Positions 9,663 to 19,347 are shown, counted from the first letter of the stretch. The stretch is 64,000 nucleotides of DNA from Streptomyces sp. NBC_00708 (GCA_036226585.1 CP108997.1:1798001-1862000), one strand, 5' to 3'. Made by a program: numbers and translations. The notes: generated by a model not told the origin, from the sequence alone.

Positions 9663-9703
9663 ACGGCGGCGGCCCCGGGAAGGAATCCCGGGGCCGCCGC
9701 CGT
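9663..9703. terminator. Bidirectional hairpin terminator
   Basis: Perfect 18-base arms (9663-9680 and 9686-9703) with a five-base loop, placed between the convergent membrane-anchored protein gene and erpA. Likely to stop both transcripts. Confidence 0.75.
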
Positions 9704-9718
9704 GAGCTGGGGTGCGAC

Positions 9719-10075
9719 TCAGCTGAAGGAGTCACCGCAGGCGCAGGAACCCGTGGCGTTCGGGTTGTCGATGGTGAAGCCCTGCTTCTCGATGGTGTCG
9801 ACGAAGTCGACCGAGGCGCCGCCCAGGTACGGGGCGCTCATGCGGTCGGTGACGACCTTGACGCCGTCGAAGTCCTTGACGACGTCACCGTCGAGCGAGC
9901 GCTCGTCGAAGAAGAGCTGGTAGCGCAGGCCGGAGCAGCCGCCGGGCTGAACGGCGACGCGGAGCGCCAGGTCGTCGCGGCCTTCCTGCTCCAGCAGGGC
10001 CTTGACCTTGGCTGCGGCGGCGTCGGACAGGAGGATGCCGTCGCTCACGGTGGTGGTCTCGTCCGATACGGACAT
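9719..10075 (-). CDS. erpA: Iron-sulfur cluster insertion protein (HesB/IscA/ErpA family)
   Basis: A 118-residue A-type Fe-S carrier, which hands clusters to apo-enzymes. The three family cysteines are present: Cys47 (GGCSGLRYQLFFDE) and Cys111/Cys113 in the C-terminal CACGDSFS. It is divergent from nadA, whose product needs a [4Fe-4S] cluster, and the same HesB gene lies near adoK and ctaC in mycobacteria. The 243-base divergent region holds a cluster of palindromes. Confidence 0.95.
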   Translation of the reverse strand: MSVSDETTTVSDGILLSDAAAAKVKALLEQEGRDDLALRVAVQPGGCSGLRYQLFFDERSLDGDVVKDFDGVKVVTDRMSAPYLGGASVDFVDTIEKQGFTIDNPNATGSCACGDSFS

Positions 10076-10200
10076 CTGCTTCTCTCCCGGGTTGTACGGA
10101 GACTGCTTGCCGACGTTGCAACCGTCGGGACCGCGGATTCATTCCGGGCCGAGCGCTTGCCTGTTCTCTTCATGCTCGCACACCCGTCCTGCGGGCGGAT

Positions 10201-10271
10201 GCGTCACATTGACGCTTTCGGCATCGTCAAAGTGACGTGAAGCGGCTATGATAGATAGCGTCAATTAGACG
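10201..10271. promoter_or_regulatory. Three CGTCA-N3-TGACG-type palindromes in the erpA-nadA promoter region
   Basis: Site 1 is GCGTCA-cat-TGACGC (10201-10215, perfect 6-base arms). Site 2 is CGTCA-aag-TGACG (10225-10237, perfect). Site 3 is CGTCA-att-AGACG (10259-10271, one mismatch). Centres are 23 and 34 bases apart. A -10-like TATGAT lies at 10247-10252, so site 2 overlaps the expected -35 and site 3 lies just after the expected transcription start. This is the layout of a repressor target for nadA. The cognate regulator is not identified. Confidence 0.6.
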
Positions 10272-10318
10272 AAAAGGCTTTCTCCGCAGAGAAGTCCGCA
10301 GAAGAAAGGGTGCGTGAC

Positions 10319-11506
10319 GTGACCACGGCCCACCCCGTCCAGGATCTCGATGTCCAGCCGACGCCGCTCGCCCTGCTCCTGCTCGGCCGCGACGCCGACC
10401 CCAGGAGCGAGCGCGGTGTCGAGTGCCCCGGCGACCTGCCCTCCCCGTCCGACCCGGACCTGGTGGCACGCGCCCGCGCGGCCAAGGAGAGGCTCGGGGA
10501 GAAGGTCTTCGTCCTGGGGCACCACTACCAGCGCGACGAGGTCATCCAGTTCGCCGATGTGACCGGGGACTCGTTCAAGCTCGCCCGGGACGCGGCGGCC
10601 CGCCCGGAGGCGGAGTACATCGTCTTCTGCGGTGTGCACTTCATGGCCGAGTCGGCGGACATCCTGACCACCGACGACCAGAAGGTCGTGCTGCCGGACC
10701 TGGCGGCGGGCTGCTCGATGGCCGACATGGCCACCGCGGAGCAGGTCGCGGAGTGCTGGGACGTGCTGACGGAGGCGGGTGTCGCCGATCAGGTCGTGCC
10801 CGTCTCGTACATGAACTCCTCCGCCGACATCAAGGCCTTCACCGGCCGGCACGGCGGCACGATCTGCACCTCGTCCAACGCGAAGCGGGCGCTGGAGTGG
10901 GCCTTCGAGCAGGGCGACAAGGTCCTCTTCCTGCCCGACCAGCACCTCGGCCGCAACACCGCCGTCCGGGACATGGGCATGTCTCTGGAGGACTGCGTCC
11001 TCTACAACCCGCACAAGCCGAACGGCGGCCTGACCGCCGAGGAGCTGCGGAACGCGAAGATGATCCTGTGGCGCGGGCACTGCTCGGTGCACGGCCGCTT
11101 CTCGGTGGAGTCCGTCAACGACGTGCGCGAGCGGATCCCCGGCGTCAATGTGCTGGTCCACCCCGAGTGCAAGCACGAGGTCGTGGCCGCGGCGGACTAC
11201 GTCGGCTCGACGGAGTACATCATCAAGGCCCTGGAGGCGGCCCCGGCCGGCTCGAAGTGGGCGATCGGCACCGAGCTGAACCTGGTCCGGCGCCTGGCGA
11301 ACCGTTTCGCCCCCGAGGGCAAGGAGATCGTCTTCCTCGACAAGACGGTGTGCTTCTGCTCGACGATGAACCGCATCGACCTGCCGCACCTGGTATGGAC
11401 GCTGGAGTCGCTGGCGGACGGCAAGCAGGTGAACCGGATCGTGGTGGACCCGGAGACGGAGAAGTACGCGAAGCTGGCACTGGAGCGGATGCTGGCGCTG
11501 CCGTAA
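10319..11506 (+). CDS. nadA: Quinolinate synthase A
   Basis: A 395-residue enzyme that condenses iminoaspartate with dihydroxyacetone phosphate to give quinolinate for NAD synthesis. I chose GTG 10319, with AGAAAGGG about eight bases upstream, over GTG 10310. Cys residues for the [4Fe-4S] cluster are visible in FCGVHFMAES, HPECKHE and VCFCSTMNRIDL, with the typical GHHYQRDE near the N-terminus. nadB and nadC are not adjacent. Palindromic sites in its promoter suggest repression, and a strong hairpin follows about 140 bases after the stop. Confidence 0.97.
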   Translation: MTTAHPVQDLDVQPTPLALLLLGRDADPRSERGVECPGDLPSPSDPDLVARARAAKERLGEKVFVLGHHYQRDEVIQFADVTGDSFKLARDAAARPEAEYIVFCGVHFMAESADILTTDDQKVVLPDLAAGCSMADMATAEQVAECWDVLTEAGVADQVVPVSYMNSSADIKAFTGRHGGTICTSSNAKRALEWAFEQGDKVLFLPDQHLGRNTAVRDMGMSLEDCVLYNPHKPNGGLTAEELRNAKMILWRGHCSVHGRFSVESVNDVRERIPGVNVLVHPECKHEVVAAADYVGSTEYIIKALEAAPAGSKWAIGTELNLVRRLANRFAPEGKEIVFLDKTVCFCSTMNRIDLPHLVWTLESLADGKQVNRIVVDPETEKYAKLALERMLALP

Positions 11507-11649
11507 CGGCCGCCCTCGTCCGGACGCCGCCGCGCCCGGGACACCGGCGCGGCGGCCTCCTCGGCCTCCGCAGGCGTGCGGGCGGGAGCCCGGCCGGTAT
11601 CCCCGGCCTCGTCCCCGTACGCGACGGTCGTTGAAGCAGGGCAGCCGAA

Positions 11650-11683
11650 CGGCCTGTCCCACACGGGGGTGTGGGACAGGCCG
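11650..11683 (+). terminator. Hairpin terminator downstream of nadA
   Basis: Perfect 15-base arms (11650-11664, 11669-11683) with a GGGG loop, followed by TTTCCTT. It separates nadA from the TPR protein gene. Confidence 0.75.
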
Positions 11684-11804
11684 TTTCCTTATCACCCGGA
11701 GACCGGAAAGAGTCGAGTTTGTCCGGACCGGCCCCCCGGCGCCCCATCCGTGCATACGCTGCTGACCACTTCGGCAGCGTAGGTACGGGAAGGCGGAGCG
11801 CCTG

Positions 11805-13985
11805 ATGGCGTATGAGGTGGGTACGGTCGACGGCGGGGAGCGCGAGCCCGTGGGAACGGCGCGGAGTGATCTCGCGGGAGCCGTGGCTCCCGCGCGGGAG
11901 GCCGTGGAGATCTGCCGGGAGCTCGCCGAGCGCGACCCGGCCGTCGCGCACCGGCAGGATCTGGCGGTGGCACTCCACGATCTGGCCGACCGGCTCTCCG
12001 CCGCCGGGGACCACGAGGGTGCGCTCGCGCCCGCCCGGGAGGCCGCGCGGGTGTTCGCCGGGCTCGCCAACGAGCACATGGAGACCTTCCAGCCGGATCT
12101 CGCCCGGTCCGTGACGTCTCTGGCCAACAGGACCGCCGCCGCCGGGGACCGCACGTCGGCGGTGCTGCTCGCGCGCCAGGCCCTGCAGCTCCAGCGCGAC
12201 CTGGCCAAGCGCCATCCGGCGGCCTCCCTTCCCGGGCTGGCCGGCATGCTCAACAACCTCGCGATGCACCTGACCGCCGACGGGGAGCCGACCGATGCCC
12301 TGGCGCACGCCGAGGAGGCGGCCGTGCTGTACGGGCGCCTCGCCGGCGAGGACCCGGAGGCGTTCCTGCCGTCGTACGCGGTGGGCCTCAGCACCGTCGG
12401 GAACGCTCGCGCGGCCCTGGGTGACCTCTCGGGGGCGCTCGAGGCGGGCCGGGAGGCGGTCGCCATCCGCCGGGAACTCGCCGTGCGGCAGCCCGCCGTC
12501 TTCCGGTCGGAGCTGGCCATCGCGCTCACCGGCCTCGCCGCCCATCTGAACCTGGCCGGGGAGCCGGAGGAAGGGCTGCCGGCCGCGGCGGAGGCCGTCG
12601 CGCTGCTGCGTGAACTCGTCCCCGACGCACCCGTCCTGCGCTCCCCCCTCGCGAGGGCCCTCGACGCCCTGGCCCAGAACCTCGCCGACACCGGCAGCCC
12701 GGAGGAAGCCCTGCCGGCGGCCCTGGAGGGTGTCGGCCTCTGCCGCCGGCTCGTGGACGAGCACAGCGACGCCCACCGTCCCGGTCTGGCGCTCGCCCTG
12801 CGGAACCTCGGCAGGCTGCGGGAGATGAACGAGGACCCCGAAGGAGCCGTGACCACGACGCGGGAAGCGGTCACCACCTACCGCGCCCTGGCCGCGGAGA
12901 ACCCGCGCGCCTTCGCGGACGAGCTGGTGAAGACCCTCGGGTGCCTGGCCCGCATGCTCGCCCGTACCGGCGATCACGCCTCGGCGGCCGAGGCGTACGA
13001 GGAGTGCGTGGCCGAGTTCACCGAGGCCCACCCCGCGACCGCCCGGCGCCTCGCCGTCGAGCGGAGTCTGCTGCTGCTGGAGTGCCCCGCGCCCGGCCCC
13101 TCCGAGGGCGTACGCGAGCTGGTGTCGTTCCTGGGGCGGGACGACGACCCGGACCCGGTGACCGTACGGGCACGTCGGGCGCTGCGCGCCCATGGCGACC
13201 AGGAGGCCGTGCGCGCCGCCTGGAAGGCGGAGGCCCACGGCCCCGAGCCCGACTGGCTCTCCCTGCCGGCCGCGACGCTGGAGCTGGTCGGCACCTGGAT
13301 GTTCGCGCCCGACTGGCCCACGTCACGCGACCTGTGGTCCCGGCACGCCGATGCGCTGGGCAGCGACGAAGCCGCGACGGCTCTCGACGAGCTGGCGCTC
13401 CTGGACCCGGCCACCGTGCAACGGCACGCCGCGCTCCGCGAGTTCGTGCTCGCCCATGGTGTGACCGCCGCCTACGATCCGCTGATCCTCTCGGAGCAAC
13501 TGGCCACCTGGGTGGGCTGCGAGTCCTGGGCCGAGTCGCGGGCCTACCTCGAGGACCACCCGCGCCTCCTCCAGGTCCAGCCGTTCCCGGACACCCCGCT
13601 CTCGCACGTCGCCCTGCTCGATGTCACCCGTGCGGAGGGGATGGACGCCGCGTACCGGCTGGTGGAAGACCGCGACGCCCTCCAGGCGTACGTGGAAAGG
13701 GCGTTGGACACCGGCGACGGGAACGCGCTGATGCACGCGGCTGCCATCGAGGGGCAGGTCTTCGAGGACCGCTTGTCCTCCTTCACCCACGCCCAGGTGA
13801 GCATGATCCTCTCGGGAGCCGCCCACGGCATCGCACCGGAGGAGCTGGCCGACCTGATCCCGCGTTCCACCGAGGAGATCCGTGGCCGGCTGCTGCGGGA
13901 GGTCGCGGGCCTCAGTGTCCGGTACGCCGATCCGCACGGGGAGGTGTGGCTCCACATGATCAAGGCGCTGAGCGGGGCCGCCTGA
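11805..13985 (+). CDS. Large tetratricopeptide-repeat protein
   Basis: A 726-residue, probably cytoplasmic protein with no signal peptide. Residues about 25-420 consist of TPR-like units of about 45 residues, with recurring elements such as AREAVEICRELAERDP, ALHDLADRLSAAGDHEGAL and AREAVAIRRELAVRQP. Residues about 440-726 have no obvious repeats or catalytic motif and look helical. TPR arrays of this type in Streptomyces often belong to regulatory or conflict-related scaffolds, but no NTPase, CHAT or effector domain is visible here. The gene stands alone between two strong hairpins. Confidence 0.85.
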   Translation: MAYEVGTVDGGEREPVGTARSDLAGAVAPAREAVEICRELAERDPAVAHRQDLAVALHDLADRLSAAGDHEGALAPAREAARVFAGLANEHMETFQPDLARSVTSLANRTAAAGDRTSAVLLARQALQLQRDLAKRHPAASLPGLAGMLNNLAMHLTADGEPTDALAHAEEAAVLYGRLAGEDPEAFLPSYAVGLSTVGNARAALGDLSGALEAGREAVAIRRELAVRQPAVFRSELAIALTGLAAHLNLAGEPEEGLPAAAEAVALLRELVPDAPVLRSPLARALDALAQNLADTGSPEEALPAALEGVGLCRRLVDEHSDAHRPGLALALRNLGRLREMNEDPEGAVTTTREAVTTYRALAAENPRAFADELVKTLGCLARMLARTGDHASAAEAYEECVAEFTEAHPATARRLAVERSLLLLECPAPGPSEGVRELVSFLGRDDDPDPVTVRARRALRAHGDQEAVRAAWKAEAHGPEPDWLSLPAATLELVGTWMFAPDWPTSRDLWSRHADALGSDEAATALDELALLDPATVQRHAALREFVLAHGVTAAYDPLILSEQLATWVGCESWAESRAYLEDHPRLLQVQPFPDTPLSHVALLDVTRAEGMDAAYRLVEDRDALQAYVERALDTGDGNALMHAAAIEGQVFEDRLSSFTHAQVSMILSGAAHGIAPEELADLIPRSTEEIRGRLLREVAGLSVRYADPHGEVWLHMIKALSGAA

Positions 13986-14010
13986 CGGCCGCTTCCCCGG
14001 AAAGACGGGA

Positions 14011-14046
14011 GGGGCCCGGTCCGCACGCGTGTGCGGACCGGGCCCC
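14011..14046. terminator. Bidirectional hairpin terminator
   Basis: Perfect 16-base arms (14011-14026, 14031-14046) with a GCGT loop between the convergent TPR gene and RND transporter gene. Confidence 0.78.
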
Positions 14047-14063
14047 TTGTGCTGCCGGGTGGA

Positions 14064-17000
14064 TCAGGCCTTCGCCGGCTCCGGCTCGTCGGAGGAGGAG
14101 TCCTGCGACTCCACCGGGGCCGGGGCGCCGGCCTTCGCGGCGCGCTTCGCTTCCTTCTTCTTGCGGCGGCGTTCCTTGCGGAGCTCCACCATCGCGTACA
14201 GCGTCGGCACCAGGAGCAGCGTCAGCAGCGTCGAGGTGATCAGGCCGCCGATGACGACGACGGCCAGCGGCTGCGAGATGAAGCCGCCCTCGCCGGTGAC
14301 GCCGAGCGCCATCGGGAGCAGGGCGAAGATCGTCGCCAGGGCCGTCATGAGGATCGGGCGCAGACGGTGGCGGCCACCCTCGACGACCGCTTCGACGACG
14401 CCCAGGCCCTGGGCCCGGTACTGGTTGATGAGGTCGATCAGCACGATCGCGTTGGTCACCACGATGCCGATCAGCATCAGCATGCCGATCATCGCCGGGA
14501 CGCCCATCGGGGTGCCGGTGACGACGAGCAGACCGATCGCGCCGGTGGCGGCGAACGGGATGGAGACCAGCAGGATCAGCGGCTGGATCAGCGACCGGAA
14601 GGTGGCGACCAGCAGCATGAAGACGATCGCGATGGCCGCCAGCATGGCCAGGCCCAGGTTCTTGAAGGCGTCGTCCTGGTCCGACGAGACACCGCCGATG
14701 GTGGCGGTGGCGCCCTCCGGGAGGTCCAGGGCCTTGATCTTGTTCTGGAGCGTGGTGCTGACCGCGCCGGTGTTGTCACCGGTGGGCCGGGCGGTGATGG
14801 TGGCGGCGCGCTGGCCGTCGATCCGGGTCATCGAGACCGGTCCGGGGACCAGCTTCACGTCGGCGATGGTGCCGAGCTTCACCTTGCCGAGCGGAAGGTC
14901 CTTCAGCTCCTGCATGGTGGTGGCCGGGTGGGCCGACGTGACGACGACATCGCGCTCGGTGTCGTCCATGAGCGCCTTGCCGGACGGGGTGCCGCGCACC
15001 GCTCCGGCGACGGCCGCGCCCAGCGTGGCCTGGGTGTAACCGGCGTCGGCGGCCTTCTCGTTGGCCTTGACCGAGATCCGCGGGACGCTCTGCGCCAGGT
15101 CGCTCTGGACGTCGGTGACGTCCTTGAGCTTGGCGACCTCGGCGCGGACCTGCTCGGAGGCCTTCTTCAGGGTGTCCGCGTCGGCCGACTTCACGACGAC
15201 GCTCAGGTCCTGGCTGCCGAAGCCGTCGCCCGCGCTGATGGTGGTGTCACCGATGCCGTCGAGCTCGGCGAGGCCCTTCTCGATGCGGTCCTGGGTGGCC
15301 TCGAACTCGGCGGAGTCCTTCAGGGTGACCTGGTAGGAGGCCTGGTTGGAGCCCGTGCCGCCGCCGAAGGCGGCCATGAAGCCGGACGAACCGACCGTGA
15401 CCTGGTAGTCCTTGACGCCCTTGTCGTCGGCGAGGAGCTTCTCGACCTTCTTGGCCGCCTCGTCGGAGGCCGCGAGGCTGGTGCCCGGGGTCAGCTTCTG
15501 CTTGATGGTGAGGACTTCCTGCTCACCCTGGTCGAAGAAGTTGGTCTTCAGCAGCGGGGCCATGCCGAAGGTGCCGAACAGGACGGCGACGGCGATGACG
15601 ACACTGGTGATGCGGCGCCGGGTGGCGAAGCGCAGCACCGGGACGTAGATCCGCTGGAGCCGGCTGCGGGCCTCCTTCTCCTCGGCCTCGCGCCGCGCCT
15701 TCTCCGGGTCCTCGGCGGTGCCCTTGGGGGCGCGCAGGAACCAGTACGACAGGACGGGGACGACGGTCAGCGAGACGAGCAGCGAGGCGAGCAGGGCCGC
15801 GGTGACCGTCAGCGAGAACGAGCCGAACAGCTCGCCGACCATGCCGCCGACGAGCCCGATCGGCAGGAAGACGGCGACGGTGGTGAGGGTCGACGAGGTG
15901 ACCGCGCCGGCCACCTCCTTGACCGCGGTGATGATCGCGGACTGCCGCTCCTCGCCGTAGCCGAGGTGGCGCTTGATGTTCTCCAGGACGACGATCGAGT
16001 CGTCGACGACCCGGCCGATCGCGATGGTGAGCGCGCCCAGGGTCAGCATGTTGAGCGACAGGTCACGGGTCCAGAGCACGATCAGCGCGAGGACCACGGA
16101 GAGCGGGATCGAGACCGCGGTGACCAGGGTGGAGCGCAGCGAGGCCAGGAAGACCAGGATCACGATGACCGCGAAGAGCAGGCCGAGCGCGCCCTCGGTG
16201 GTCAGGCCGGAGATCGCCTTGGAGACGGCCGGGCCCTGGTCGGAGACGACGGTCAGCTCGGCGCCGGAGCCGAGGTCCTTGCGCAGGCCGGGGAGCTTGT
16301 CCTCGACGGCGTCCGAGATGGCGACGGCGCTGCCGTCCTTGTCCATCGTCGCCATGACGGCGAGGCTCGGGCGGCCGTTGGTGCGGGTGAGGGAGTCCGC
16401 GGTGGCGGCCTCCTGCTTCACCGTCGCGATGTCACCGAGGCGGACCGGCTTGCCGGGCTTGCCGGAGGCCGGGTTCTGGCCGGTGACCCGCAGGTCCTCG
16501 ATCTGCCGCAGCGAGGTGAAGGCCCCGCCGACCTGGATGGTGCGGCTCTTCCCCGCCTCGGAGAAGGCGCCCGCCGGGACGGTCGCGCCGCCCGACTGGA
16601 GCGCCTGGGAGAGCGCGGTGGCATTGAGTCCGGCGGCGGCGAGCTTCCTGTCGTCCGGGGTGACGGAGATCTGGAGGTCCCGCACACCGTCGACGGAGAC
16701 CTGGCCGACGCCGTCGATGTCCTCCAGGGCGGGGACGACGGTGCGGTCCAGCTGGTCGGCGAGCGCCTGCTGGTCCTTGTCCGAGGTGACGGCGAGGACG
16801 ACGGTCGGGATGTCGTCCGTCGAGCCGGCGATGACCTGCGGGTCGACGTCCTCGGGCAGCTGGACGCGGGCCCGGTTCACGGCCTGCTGGATGTCGGCGA
16901 CGAGCTGCTTGGTGCCCTCGTCACCGAAGTCGAAGGACGCCATGATGACGGCGTTGCCCTCGCTGGCGGTCGACGTGATGCCGGTGACGCCGTCGACGGC

Positions 17001-17219
17001 CTTGATGGAATTCTCGAGCGGTTCGACGACCTGCTTCTCGACCACATCGGGGGACGCGCCCTGGTAGGGGGCGAGCACCGACACCATCGGCAGTTCGATG
17101 GTGGGCAGCAGCTGCTGCTTGAGCTGCGGGATCGCGATCGCTCCGAAAACGAGCGCGACGATCGAGATCAGACCGATCAGGGCCCTTTGCGCGAGGCTGA
17201 ATCTGGACAGCCAGGACAT
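14064..17219 (-). CDS. RND-family efflux permease (HAE1/SwrC-like)
   Basis: A 1051-residue inner-membrane exporter of the AcrB/SwrC type. It has one N-terminal helix, a first large extracellular porter loop (about 35-335), a helix bundle, a second large loop (about 555-840), and a C-terminal helix bundle followed by a charged tail rich in Lys and Glu. Length and internal duplication are typical of the family. No membrane-fusion-protein or outer-membrane partner is adjacent, as expected for single-component RND pumps of Gram-positive bacteria such as SwrC. Substrate unknown. The downstream two-component pair lies on the same strand but upstream in transcription, about 165 bases away. Confidence 0.93.
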   Translation of the reverse strand: MSWLSRFSLAQRALIGLISIVALVFGAIAIPQLKQQLLPTIELPMVSVLAPYQGASPDVVEKQVVEPLENSIKAVDGVTGITSTASEGNAVIMASFDFGDEGTKQLVADIQQAVNRARVQLPEDVDPQVIAGSTDDIPTVVLAVTSDKDQQALADQLDRTVVPALEDIDGVGQVSVDGVRDLQISVTPDDRKLAAAGLNATALSQALQSGGATVPAGAFSEAGKSRTIQVGGAFTSLRQIEDLRVTGQNPASGKPGKPVRLGDIATVKQEAATADSLTRTNGRPSLAVMATMDKDGSAVAISDAVEDKLPGLRKDLGSGAELTVVSDQGPAVSKAISGLTTEGALGLLFAVIVILVFLASLRSTLVTAVSIPLSVVLALIVLWTRDLSLNMLTLGALTIAIGRVVDDSIVVLENIKRHLGYGEERQSAIITAVKEVAGAVTSSTLTTVAVFLPIGLVGGMVGELFGSFSLTVTAALLASLLVSLTVVPVLSYWFLRAPKGTAEDPEKARREAEEKEARSRLQRIYVPVLRFATRRRITSVVIAVAVLFGTFGMAPLLKTNFFDQGEQEVLTIKQKLTPGTSLAASDEAAKKVEKLLADDKGVKDYQVTVGSSGFMAAFGGGTGSNQASYQVTLKDSAEFEATQDRIEKGLAELDGIGDTTISAGDGFGSQDLSVVVKSADADTLKKASEQVRAEVAKLKDVTDVQSDLAQSVPRISVKANEKAADAGYTQATLGAAVAGAVRGTPSGKALMDDTERDVVVTSAHPATTMQELKDLPLGKVKLGTIADVKLVPGPVSMTRIDGQRAATITARPTGDNTGAVSTTLQNKIKALDLPEGATATIGGVSSDQDDAFKNLGLAMLAAIAIVFMLLVATFRSLIQPLILLVSIPFAATGAIGLLVVTGTPMGVPAMIGMLMLIGIVVTNAIVLIDLINQYRAQGLGVVEAVVEGGRHRLRPILMTALATIFALLPMALGVTGEGGFISQPLAVVVIGGLITSTLLTLLLVPTLYAMVELRKERRRKKKEAKRAAKAGAPAPVESQDSSSDEPEPAKA

Positions 17220-17383
17220 GGGTGGGTCTCTCTTCTGTGGCGTACGCGGCAGGTGGGCGGGTGACTCGGGGACAGACCCGGCCCACCTATACGATCGCCG
17301 ATCCCCGGGACGAAAGTCCTCGGCCCCAGGGTCGCTTTCTTACGCTCCGCATACCGCAGCTGGAGTACATCCCGGCTGCACCC

Positions 17384-18079
17384 TCACTCCACCCTGGGGC
17401 GTACCAGGCCCGATTCGTACGCAGTTACCACCAGTTGTGCCCGGTCCCGGGCGCCCAGTTTCGCCATCGCCCTGTTCACATGGGTCTTGACGGTGAGTGG
17501 GCTGACGACCAGGCGCTCGGCGATCTCGTCGTTGGACAGCCCGCCCGCGACCAGGACCAGCACCTCGCGCTCCCGTGTGGTGAGGGCCGCCAGCCGCTCG
17601 GAGTACGCGGCCGCGCCCGGCCCGTCGCCGGCCCCGCTCCCGCCCTGTGCGAGGAACGTGGCGATCAGGCCCTTGGTCGCGGCCGGCGAGAGCAGCGCCT
17701 CGCCCCCCGCGGCGATCCGGATGGCGTTGAGGAGTTCGTCCGGTTCGGCGCCCTTGCCGAGGAAGCCCGAGGCCCCGGCCCGCAGCGACTGCACCACGTA
17801 CTCGTCCACCTCGAAGGTGGTGAGCATGACCACCCGGACGTCCGCGAGATCCGGGTCGGCGCTGATCATCCTGGTGGCGGTCAGTCCGTCGGTGCCCGGC
17901 ATCCGGATGTCCATCAGCACCACGTCGGGCCGCTCGGTCCGGGCCACCTCGACGGCCTGAGCCCCGTCCGCCGCCTCCCCCACCACCCGCATGTCGGGCT
18001 CCGAGTCGACCAGCACCCGGAACGCGCTGCGCAGCAGCGCCTGGTCGTCGACGAGCAGGACCTTGATGGCCGGTGTCAT
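17384..18079 (-). CDS. NarL/LuxR-family response regulator
   Basis: A 231-residue regulator with a receiver domain (residues 5-122, acidic DD11-12, phosphoacceptor Asp57 in VVLMDIRMPGTDGL) and a C-terminal LuxR-type helix-turn-helix (LTTREREVLVLVAGGLSNDE). Its start overlaps the kinase stop by four bases, so it pairs with that kinase. The RND transporter gene follows on the same strand and is one possible target. Confidence 0.96.
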   Translation of the reverse strand: MTPAIKVLLVDDQALLRSAFRVLVDSEPDMRVVGEAADGAQAVEVARTERPDVVLMDIRMPGTDGLTATRMISADPDLADVRVVMLTTFEVDEYVVQSLRAGASGFLGKGAEPDELLNAIRIAAGGEALLSPAATKGLIATFLAQGGSGAGDGPGAAAYSERLAALTTREREVLVLVAGGLSNDEIAERLVVSPLTVKTHVNRAMAKLGARDRAQLVVTAYESGLVRPRVE

Positions 18080-19347
18080 GCGTTCTCCCCCGTCCGGTCC
18101 GCCGCGCCCGGCCGACCGGGCTCCTGCGCGCGGGCCTCGACGGGCAGGATCGCATGGACGCGGAATCCGCCCCCGTAGCGGGGACCGGCGGTGAGGGTGC
18201 CGCCGAGCGCGGTGACGCGTTCGCGCATCCCGAGCAGGCCGTGGCCGCCGCCGGGTGCCGCGGACCCGGTCCCGCCGGTGTCGCCGAGGCCGTTGTCCAG
18301 GATCATGACCTCGGCGGTGGCTCCGACCCGTACGACGCTCACCTCGGCCCTGGCGCCCGGACCGGCGTGCTTACGGACGTTGGTCAGGGCCTCCTGGATC
18401 ACCCGGTACGCGGCCAGGTCGACGGCGGAGGGCAGCGGCGGCTCGCCCTCGGCGGCGCAGGCCACCTCGACGGGCAGCCCCGCCTGGCGGACGCTCTCCA
18501 CGAGCTGGCCGAGGACCGCGAGGCCGGGGGCCGGTTCGGTGGGGGCCTCCGGGTCGCCGGACTGGCGCAGCAGGCCGACGGTGGCCCGTAGCTCGTTGAG
18601 CGCGGAGCGGCTCGCCTCGCGGACGTGGGCGAGGGCCTGTTTGGCCTGGTCGGGGCGCTTGTCCATGACGTGGGCGGCGACCCCGGCCTGCACGTTGACC
18701 AGGGCGATGTGGTGGGCGACGACGTCGTGCAGATCGCGGGCGATGCGCAGCCGTTCCTCGGCGACCCGGCGGCGGGCCTCCTCCTCGCGGGTCCGTTCGG
18801 CCCGTTCGGCGCGCTCCCTGATCGCATCGACGAACGCGCGGCGGGAGCGGACCGCGTCGCCCGCGGCCCCGGCCATCCCGGTCCAGGCGAAGACGCCCAG
18901 GTTCTCCTGGCTGTACCAGGGCGGCGAGCCGAAGAGCATCGCCGCGGCGGTCAGCGCGGCCATCGTGAGCAGCCCGACCCGCCAGGTGGTGGGCCGGTCG
19001 GTGCGGGCGGCGACGGTGTACAGCGCGATGACCGCGCTCATCACCACGGGGGCAGGCGGGTCGGCCGTGACCAGCTCGACGACGGTCAGCGCCCCGGTGA
19101 CGGCGAGCACCGCCATGGGCTCGCGGCGCCGGCGGATCAGGGCCAGGGCGCTCAGCAGCATCAGCAGCAGGCTGCTCGCGGCGGGGGTGCGGGTGCCGAA
19201 GGTGGGCCCGTCGTGCCCGCCCGGGTCGACGAACGACGCGAAGATCATGGCCACGAGCACGGCCAGGGCGAGCGCGCCGTCCAGCGCGAGGGGATGGCCG
19301 CGCAGCCAGTGGCGGATGCGCAGGACCCCGGTTCCGAGGGTGGTCAC
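18076..19347 (-). CDS. Membrane sensor histidine kinase (HisKA_3 type)
   Basis: A 423-residue kinase. The N-terminal part (about residues 15-170) holds five or six membrane helices with little extracellular domain. The dimerisation helix with phospho-acceptor motif ARDLHDVVAHHIALV lies near residue 215, and the HATPase domain includes DNGLGD and GHGLLGMRERV. These intramembrane-sensing NarL-type kinases often detect envelope or antibiotic stress. It forms an operon with the following response regulator (ATGA overlap). A hairpin separates it from the pspA-pspAA genes upstream. Confidence 0.95.
   Translation of the reverse strand: MTTLGTGVLRIRHWLRGHPLALDGALALAVLVAMIFASFVDPGGHDGPTFGTRTPAASSLLLMLLSALALIRRRREPMAVLAVTGALTVVELVTADPPAPVVMSAVIALYTVAARTDRPTTWRVGLLTMAALTAAAMLFGSPPWYSQENLGVFAWTGMAGAAGDAVRSRRAFVDAIRERAERAERTREEEARRRVAEERLRIARDLHDVVAHHIALVNVQAGVAAHVMDKRPDQAKQALAHVREASRSALNELRATVGLLRQSGDPEAPTEPAPGLAVLGQLVESVRQAGLPVEVACAAEGEPPLPSAVDLAAYRVIQEALTNVRKHAGPGARAEVSVVRVGATAEVMILDNGLGDTGGTGSAAPGGGHGLLGMRERVTALGGTLTAGPRYGGGFRVHAILPVEARAQEPGRPGAADRTGENA

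Noticed and set aside
11805..17219. TPR protein and RND exporter as a conflict or secondary-metabolite system
   Set aside because: They are convergent with a terminator between them, and no synthase, toxin or NTPase accompanies them.
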